Assembly: GCF_000142905.1 (NCBI RefSeq)
Contig: NW_013657649.1
Span: 1 to 64,000 of the forward strand
Length of the DNA: 64,000 nt
DNA from: Thecamonas trahens ATCC 50062
Taxonomy: Eukaryota > Apusozoa > Apusomonadida > Apusomonadidae
Direction of reading: 5' to 3'
The notes beneath the pieces were generated by a model. The model saw only the letters and a list, made by a program, of their open reading frames with translations. It was not told where the DNA came from and did no database searches. The position numbers and the translations under genes were made by a program. This document shows positions 58,585-64,000 of this stretch, piece after piece; the stretch's first letter is position 1, and each line of letters opens with the position of its first letter.

Positions 58585-61026
58585 ATGTGGCGGCGGAGTG
58601 TGAGCACGAGCACGACATGTGTGGCAGACATGGTGCGGGTGACAGGAGCTGCAGCAGGCGCTGGTGGTGGGTGGCTGGCTGGCTGGAGGTCGGCGGCCGG
58701 CGGCGCGACATGGGCGAGGGACAGGGGTTCTGGCTATGTTTTCTTTTCTCTGCATGCAGGCTCGAATTTTGTGACGGCTGGTCGGGCCTTTCATGCGCAG
58801 GCATGCCGGGTATATGACCGAGCTGGTAGAGATGGCGATGGTGCTGCTGCGCTGGGCACGGAGCTCATTCCGCTCGTCAACAAGCTGCAAAAGGTGACCG
58901 CTACCCTCGAGCAGGAGCTCGATCTGCCACAGCTGGTGGTTATCGGTGGCCAGTCGTCGGGCAAGAGCTCTGTGCTGGAGGCCTTGGTGGGCCGGAACTT
59001 TCTTCCGCGCGGAACAGGCATCGTTACCCGCCGTCCGCTTGTTCTGCAGCTGAACAAGGCGCCCGAGGGCGAGAACGCCGAGTACGGCGAGTTTGCCCAT
59101 CAGCCCGGCAAGGTCTATGCCGACTTTGACGCCATTCGCAACGAGATCGAGGCCGAGACCGACCGGGTGACCGGCCGCAACAAGGGCATCTCGGCCAAGC
59201 CCATCATTCTGCAGATCACCTCGCCGCATGTTCTCCCGCTGACCCTTGTCGACACGCCAGGCATTGCCCGGGTACCTGTCGGCGACCAGCCTCGCGACAT
59301 CGAGGCTCAGATTCGCAACCTTGTTCTCGAGTACATCACCAAGCCCGGGGCTATCATTCTCGCCGTCCAGCCAGCAAACCAAGACCTGGCGACGTCGGAC
59401 GCGCTCAAGCTCGCCGCCGACGTCGACCCGGCCGGCCACCGGACCATCGGTGTCCTCACCAAGCTCGACTTGATGGACGCCGGAACCGACGCGCTCGACA
59501 TCATGCTCGGCAAGGTTGTTCCGCTCAAGCTCGGCATTGTCGGCGTCGTCAACCGCTCGCAGGCCGACGTGGTGGCGTCCAAGTCGGTGGCCGCTGGCCT
59601 CTCGGCCGAGGCCGCGTTCTTTGCCAACCACCCCAAGTACGGCCCTATTGCCGAGTCGTGCGGGACGGCATACCTCGCCGCCAAGTGCTCGACCCTGCTG
59701 GGCAAGCACATCCGCCGGACCATTCCCAAACTCAAGTCGCAAATCACGGGCCTCCACGCTGAGACCCTCGCCGAGCTCGAGTCGTTTGGCACCGAGCCGT
59801 ACTCGGGCCGCGAGGGCAAGCGCGTCTTTGTCCTTCAGATCCTCAACAAGATCTCCAAGACCTTTGCCGACCAGGTCGATGGCCACACTCACTCTGCGAC
59901 GCGCGAAAATACGCTCACCACCGACGAGCTCAACTCGGGCGCTCGCATTCGCTACGTCTTCCAGAACGTCCTTGCTGATGCGCTCGACGACATCCAGGTC
60001 GAGCTCTCCACGGCTGACATCCGAACCGCCATCAAGAACGCCGCCGGCACCGCGCCGGCCCTCTTTGTTCCCGAGGCCGCCTTTGAGCTGCTCATCCGCA
60101 CCCAGATCGCGCGCCTCGGCGAGCCGCTCCTTCACGCCGCTGACCTCGTCCACAACGAGCTCCTCCGCGCCCTCTCCTCGCTCGACCTCCCGGAGCTCGA
60201 GCGGTTCTCGCACCTCAAGGACTCGTCGTCTGAGGTTGCCGCGGACCTACTGCGCTCGTGCATGCGTCCGACCCGCAAGATGCTCTCCAACCTCGTCGAC
60301 TGTGAGCTCTCGTACATCAACACCAACCATCCCGACTTTACCCGCGGGCCCGAGCTCCTGGCCAACTCGGACTCAACCGTCGACGACTACGAGCCTGCGC
60401 CGCGCGCCGCGCCGTCGCGCCCAGTGCACTCGAGCTCGTCAGAGTCGAGCGGCCCAGCCTCGTTCCTCTGGTCGCTCTTCTCTTCGGGCTCGGACGAGAG
60501 CTCGCGCGCCACTGACGCGCGTGGCACCGCCTCGCGCTCGCCGCCCGAGGTTCTCCGCGTCGACGGCAAGCTCTCGCGGATGGAGACCGTCCAGGTCAAC
60601 CTCATTCTTCGGCTGCTCGACTCGTACCTTGGCATTGTCAAGAAGAACCTCCACGACATGGGCTCCAAGGCCATCATGCACTTTCTCGTTCAGAATGCCA
60701 AGGACAACATGCAGCGCGCCCTTGTCTCCAACCTCTACAAGGACGAGCTGACCGAGCGTCTTCTCCGCGAGGACCAGCGCGTGGTCAAGCACCGTGCTGC
60801 ACTCGAGCACAAGCTCGAAGTCCTCGAGGACGCCAACGACCTGCTGCAAATGGCCGAAATCCACCACCTTGACCTTGACGACGAGTGGGACCCGCTCACC
60901 GATGCTGGCTCCCACCACACCTCTGGCTCCCACCGCTCCCGCCGCCGCAGCCTCGGCAGCTCGGCCATGGGCGCCCGCGGCCGCCGCGATGACGACGACG
61001 AGTACCGGCCGCGGTCCCGTTGGTAG
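58585..61026 (+). CDS. Dynamin-related GTPase (Drp1/Vps1/Dnm1 type)
   Basis: Dynamin-related proteins polymerise on membranes and drive fission of mitochondria, peroxisomes or vesicles. The GTPase has G1 GGQSSGKSS, G2 in GIVTRRP, G3 DTPGI and G4 TKLD (about residues 120, 140, 222 and 292), preceded by LIPLVNKLQ, the usual start of the fold. A stalk region and then a GED segment (QVNLILRLLDSYLGIVKKNL...NLYKDELTERLLRE) follow. There is no PH or proline-rich domain, which places it in the Drp1/Vps1/Dnm1 type. The product from ATG 58585 is 813 residues with ~85 extra before LIPLVN, rich in R, S, G and A (MWRRSVSTSTT). A pyrimidine-rich acceptor, cttttctctgcatgcag, ends at 58759, so part of this extension may be intron. 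The C-terminus is an Arg/Ser and Asp stretch. Its stop is 48 bp from the convergent Ca2+ ATPase stop. Confidence 0.92.
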   Translation: MWRRSVSTSTTCVADMVRVTGAAAGAGGGWLAGWRSAAGGATWARDRGSGYVFFSLHAGSNFVTAGRAFHAQACRVYDRAGRDGDGAAALGTELIPLVNKLQKVTATLEQELDLPQLVVIGGQSSGKSSVLEALVGRNFLPRGTGIVTRRPLVLQLNKAPEGENAEYGEFAHQPGKVYADFDAIRNEIEAETDRVTGRNKGISAKPIILQITSPHVLPLTLVDTPGIARVPVGDQPRDIEAQIRNLVLEYITKPGAIILAVQPANQDLATSDALKLAADVDPAGHRTIGVLTKLDLMDAGTDALDIMLGKVVPLKLGIVGVVNRSQADVVASKSVAAGLSAEAAFFANHPKYGPIAESCGTAYLAAKCSTLLGKHIRRTIPKLKSQITGLHAETLAELESFGTEPYSGREGKRVFVLQILNKISKTFADQVDGHTHSATRENTLTTDELNSGARIRYVFQNVLADALDDIQVELSTADIRTAIKNAAGTAPALFVPEAAFELLIRTQIARLGEPLLHAADLVHNELLRALSSLDLPELERFSHLKDSSSEVAADLLRSCMRPTRKMLSNLVDCELSYINTNHPDFTRGPELLANSDSTVDDYEPAPRAAPSRPVHSSSSESSGPASFLWSLFSSGSDESSRATDARGTASRSPPEVLRVDGKLSRMETVQVNLILRLLDSYLGIVKKNLHDMGSKAIMHFLVQNAKDNMQRALVSNLYKDELTERLLREDQRVVKHRAALEHKLEVLEDANDLLQMAEIHHLDLDDEWDPLTDAGSHHTSGSHRSRRRSLGSSAMGARGRRDDDDEYRPRSRW

Positions 61027-61074
61027 TAAAAGTGGTGCAGACGTGCAGGAGGACGTCTGGTGATGATGTTTTGT

Positions 61075-63933
61075 TTAGTGCATGGCACCCGCAGCGCGGG
61101 CGGCCATGCGGCGCTCACCAGCTGCGACGCGGTCGGCGTTGACGTTCTCGCGGGTGTACTCGGGAGCGTGCATGGGCACGAGGCGGAGGAGGAAGCCGAT
61201 GGGCAGCGAGATGAGACCGACAAGAAGCGAGCCGAACCAGGCGCCGACGCCGAGGCCGGTGACCTGGGCCCAATCGCCGGCGGCCTCAACGATGAAGACC
61301 TGCATGAGAGCAGTGGCGACCCAAATGGCGCCAAAGAGCCAGTTGGCAAAGATGTTCTCAAAGCAGTTGATTTCCTGGTGGATGCGGCGGGTGTTGAACT
61401 CGTTGAAGAGCTGGCACCAGACAAAGGCGTTGAAGATAATGGTAAAGTGCTCGGTCTCGTACTGCTCGACGTTGAAGATGTTGTGGCCGTCGTAGAGGAG
61501 GACGAGGGTGACAATGAGCTGGAAGATCGACTGGCCAATGATGTGCATCCACATGACGAGCGAAACGAGGCGGTCCTCGTTACGGGTCGGCATGCGGTCG
61601 AGGAGGCCCTCGGACGGCTCCTCGGTGGCGAGGGCAAGCGCGGCGAGGGTGTCCATGATGAGATTGACCCAGAGGAGCTGAACGGCCTTGAGTGGCGACT
61701 CGCCCTTGTCGTTGGAGACGGCGCCGATAAAGGCGAGCGCGACGGCGACGACGTTGACGGTCAGCTGGAACTGGAGGAACTTGCGGATCGAGTCGTAGAC
61801 GTTGCGGCCCCAGAGGACGGCGGCGACAATCGAGGTGAACTTGTCGTCCATGAGGATGATGTCTGCAGCCTCCTTGGCGACCTCGGTTCCGGTCACGCCC
61901 ATGCCAAAGCCGACATCGGCCTTGGAGAGGGCGGGCCCGTCGTTGGTGCCATCGCCGGTGACGGCGACGACCTCGTCAAAGTCGACCTGAAGCCGCTCCA
62001 CCAGCCGCTGCTTGTCGAGCGGCGCCGAGCGGGCGAGGACGGTCATGGCCGGGAGGATGTGCTTGAGCTCGGCGTTGGTGCACTTGGCAAAGTCGGGGCC
62101 CTCGAGCGCGGTGTCGAGGTCCGGGTCGTAGATGTTGCACTCGACGGCGATGGCGCGAGCGGTGTCAATGTTGTCGCCGGTGACCATGCGGACGACAATG
62201 CCGGCCTTCTGGCAGTCGAGGACCGACTGCGGGACCTCGGGGCGGATGACGTCGTGGATGCCGGTGATGCCGATGACAACCGACTCGGAGATGTCCTCCT
62301 CGTCCCAGTTGTCAGCCGGCGGCATGGCGAGATCCTTGTACGCAAGGCAGATGGTGCGGAGCGCGTGCTGCGCCATGTTGCCGATCTTAGCCTCGAGCTC
62401 GCTGCGGATCTCGGGCGTGAGCCGGCGGACATTGCCCGACGCGTCGAGGTACGACACGCACTCAGCGAGGACCATCTCGGACGCGCCCTTGACGTAGTGG
62501 CGGTACATGCCGTTCGAGAGACGGACAACGTACGACGAGCGCTTGCGCTTGGACGAGAACGGGAAGGCCTTGACCTTGGAGCCCGACGAGTCGGCCTCCT
62601 CGCGCATGGCGCGGTAGTCCGGCAGCGAGCCGCGGACCTGCCGCGTGAACTTGAGCAGCGCCTGCTCGGTCGTCGAGCCGGTCCACTCGAGCTTGCTTCC
62701 GCCGCCCTCCTTGGACTCGACGCTAACCTCGGCGGCCGACGAGTTGATGTTGATGCCCTGGAGGATCTTGAAGAGCAGAGTGCCCTCCACGCCCTCAGCC
62801 TTGGGCCCGACCGACCAGTCCTTGACCTTCTTGGCCAGGAGCGCGTCGTCAGCAGAGTCGATGCCGGCCAGCGACTCGCCGGCAATCCAACCGTCGACCA
62901 CCGTCATCTCGTTGCGGGTGAGCGTTCCGGTCTTGTCGGAGCAGATGACCGTGGCACGGCCCATGGTCTCGCATGCCGCAAGCTTACGGACCAGGTTCTG
63001 GTCCTTAAGCATCTTGACCATCGAGTAGGCCAACGCAATGGTGACGGCGAGCGGGAGACCCTCGGGCACCGCCACCACCACAATCGTGATCGACGTGATG
63101 ATGTACTCGGTCATGAGCTCGAGCGCCTCGTTGTCAATCTTCTTGCCCTTGTCAACCTGCATGATGAAGAACTTGACCGAGAGCACAATGAAGAGAATGA
63201 CGGCAGCAAACATGCCAAGCTTGCCAATGTCCTTGGCCAGCTTGTCGAGCTGCTTCTGCAGCGGCGTGTCCTCGGGCGGCACGCGGAGCGCCATGACGGC
63301 ACGTCCGTTGTGCGAGTCCATGCCGACGCACGTGACCAGCATCACCGCGTCGCCCTCCTTGATCTTCGAACCCGAGATGAAGAACGGGTTGTGCTTGTTC
63401 TTGTGGCAGAGATCCGGCTCGCCGGTCTGGCCAGACTCGTCCGCAGCACACGAGTTGCCGCTCACGTACAGCCCGTCAACAGGCACAATGTCGCCTGTGG
63501 AGAGCTGGAGCAGGTCACCCACCACAACGTCAAAGACCGAGATCGACTGCGCAGACTCGGAGCCCGACCGCAGGACCTTGACCGACTTGTCGTCCTTCTG
63601 CTTGTTGAGTTTCTGGAACTGCTGCTCCTTCTTGTAGTCGTTGAGCGCCGTGACCATGACCACCAGCGTGACGGCCACAAGAATGGCCGCACCCTCGATC
63701 CAACCGGCGGCACCGTCGTGCGACGCCACCGTCACGCCCAGAATGAGCGACACAATCGCCGCCACAATGAGCAGAATGAGGATAAAGTCCTGCAGCGTCT
63801 CATAGCAGAGCTCGAGGAACGACTTGGTTGGCGCCTCCGGCAGCCGGTTGGCTCCGAACCGCTCGCGCCGCGACGGAATGGTCGAGACGTCAATACCACG
63901 ATGCAGGTCCGTTCCGAGTGCGTTGGCCACACC
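61075..63933 (-). CDS. Plasma-membrane-type Ca2+ ATPase (P2B), 5' exon outside window
   Basis: This P-type ATPase pumps Ca2+ out of the cytosol. Landmarks: N-terminal ...VANALGTDLHRGID...RRERFGANRLPEAPTKSFLELCYE, as in PMCA; M4 with VVAVPEGLPLAVTIA; the phosphorylation site CSDKTGTLTRNEMT; the nucleotide-binding KGASEMVLAEC; the hinge VTGDGTNDGPALSKADVGF; and the P2B-type end of the membrane region (NPFIFNAF-like, here TIIFNAFVWCQLFNEFNTR). About 950 residues are present, and the last helix is followed by only about 30 residues (LVPMHAPEYTREN...AGAMH). The long calmodulin-binding tail of animal PMCA is absent. The first codon in the open frame is GTG, and directly before it is a strong acceptor (tttttttttccttag^ggt, exon from 63933), so one or more 5' exons lie beyond the window. 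Confidence 0.94.
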   Translation of the reverse strand, partial: GVANALGTDLHRGIDVSTIPSRRERFGANRLPEAPTKSFLELCYETLQDFILILLIVAAIVSLILGVTVASHDGAAGWIEGAAILVAVTLVVMVTALNDYKKEQQFQKLNKQKDDKSVKVLRSGSESAQSISVFDVVVGDLLQLSTGDIVPVDGLYVSGNSCAADESGQTGEPDLCHKNKHNPFFISGSKIKEGDAVMLVTCVGMDSHNGRAVMALRVPPEDTPLQKQLDKLAKDIGKLGMFAAVILFIVLSVKFFIMQVDKGKKIDNEALELMTEYIITSITIVVVAVPEGLPLAVTIALAYSMVKMLKDQNLVRKLAACETMGRATVICSDKTGTLTRNEMTVVDGWIAGESLAGIDSADDALLAKKVKDWSVGPKAEGVEGTLLFKILQGININSSAAEVSVESKEGGGSKLEWTGSTTEQALLKFTRQVRGSLPDYRAMREEADSSGSKVKAFPFSSKRKRSSYVVRLSNGMYRHYVKGASEMVLAECVSYLDASGNVRRLTPEIRSELEAKIGNMAQHALRTICLAYKDLAMPPADNWDEEDISESVVIGITGIHDVIRPEVPQSVLDCQKAGIVVRMVTGDNIDTARAIAVECNIYDPDLDTALEGPDFAKCTNAELKHILPAMTVLARSAPLDKQRLVERLQVDFDEVVAVTGDGTNDGPALSKADVGFGMGVTGTEVAKEAADIILMDDKFTSIVAAVLWGRNVYDSIRKFLQFQLTVNVVAVALAFIGAVSNDKGESPLKAVQLLWVNLIMDTLAALALATEEPSEGLLDRMPTRNEDRLVSLVMWMHIIGQSIFQLIVTLVLLYDGHNIFNVEQYETEHFTIIFNAFVWCQLFNEFNTRRIHQEINCFENIFANWLFGAIWVATALMQVFIVEAAGDWAQVTGLGVGAWFGSLLVGLISLPIGFLLRLVPMHAPEYTRENVNADRVAAGERRMAARAAGAMH

Positions 63934-64000
63934 CTAAGGAAAAAAAAAAAGAAACAAGCACCATTCGCAGCAGCAATCACAGTAGTCATAGTGGCCATAT
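63934..64000 (-). other. 3' part of an intron in the Ca2+ ATPase gene
   Basis: On the - strand the window ends inside an intron whose acceptor is ctttttttttttccttag, with an ideal polypyrimidine tract. The upstream exon with the start codon is outside. Confidence 0.75.

Noticed and set aside
1-64000. tRNA, rRNA, transposase, integrase or viral genes
   Set aside because: I looked for tRNA B-box sequence, rRNA-like blocks, reverse transcriptase, transposase and capsid motifs on both strands and saw none I could support. A tRNAscan or Rfam search would be decisive.

Overview
This is a GC-rich nuclear fragment of a eukaryote, from a unicellular flagellate. The evidence is: spliceosomal introns with GT..AG ends, an IFT140 ciliary-transport gene, Mediator, signal peptidase and kinesin genes, very strong G/C preference at third codon positions, short intergenic spaces, and many simple repeats. 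The gene style (few introns, convergent genes almost touching, long G/C homopolymers, scaffold gaps) resembles the apusomonad Thecamonas trahens; that is an inference, not something a sequence search has shown. Four runs of N (11870-11969, 26199-26634, 38434-38758, 53946-54474) are assembly gaps, each beside G or C homopolymers or CA/CCACC simple repeat.

Layout. 1-3300: no intact gene; an ancient ~0.86 kb direct duplication and a broken membrane-protein relic. 3294-6071 (-): WD40 protein. 6472-6954 (+): MED11-like Mediator subunit with a duplicated 3' end behind it. 7866-8828 (+): protein isoaspartyl methyltransferase. 9245-10885 (+): RING/B-box/SPRY-like protein. 12174-15749 (+): LIM-PH-RasGEF protein, meeting a lysine/serine-rich protein (15760-17169, -). 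17521-19579 (-): ZnT5-like zinc transporter. 20116-20840: tandem array of 169-bp units. 21510-22532 (+): SEC11 signal peptidase with one reconstructed intron. 22786-23847 (+): CCDC86/Cgr1 nucleolar protein with one reconstructed intron. 24140-24560: second membrane-protein relic. 24565-26190 (-): BTB-pentapeptide-SH3b protein. 26706-28892 and 29179-33711 (+): two kinesins, the second a very unusual multidomain protein ending in a CaaX box. 33756-38374 (-): IFT140. 39041-43005 (-): secreted-LRR multi-pass membrane protein. 43816-45428 (+): secreted protein of unknown function. 46027-47397 (+): RNA 3'-phosphate cyclase. 47469-53821 (-): DDX60-family helicase. 55114-56787 (+): GPKOW splicing factor. 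56838-57986 (-): multi-pass membrane protein. 58585-61026 (+): dynamin-related GTPase. 61075-63933 (-): plasma-membrane-type Ca2+ ATPase, 5' end outside the window.

The genes do not form a pathway cluster; they are housekeeping functions (transcription, splicing, RNA repair, secretion, ion transport, membrane fission, cilia, motors) packed closely. Three general features stand out. Five convergent gene pairs have stop codons only 10-71 bp apart. C-homopolymer tracts lie on the coding strand just 5' of many start codons. Four genes (IFT140, the LRR protein, the secreted protein and DDX60) are each interrupted by one missing base, all of the same sign, which most likely reflects sequence errors rather than gene death.

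The best candidates for something undescribed are the kinesin-ARM-calpain-domain-CaaX protein (29179-33711), the LIM3-PH-RasGEF protein, and the dispersed relics of the LRR/multi-TM receptor family.
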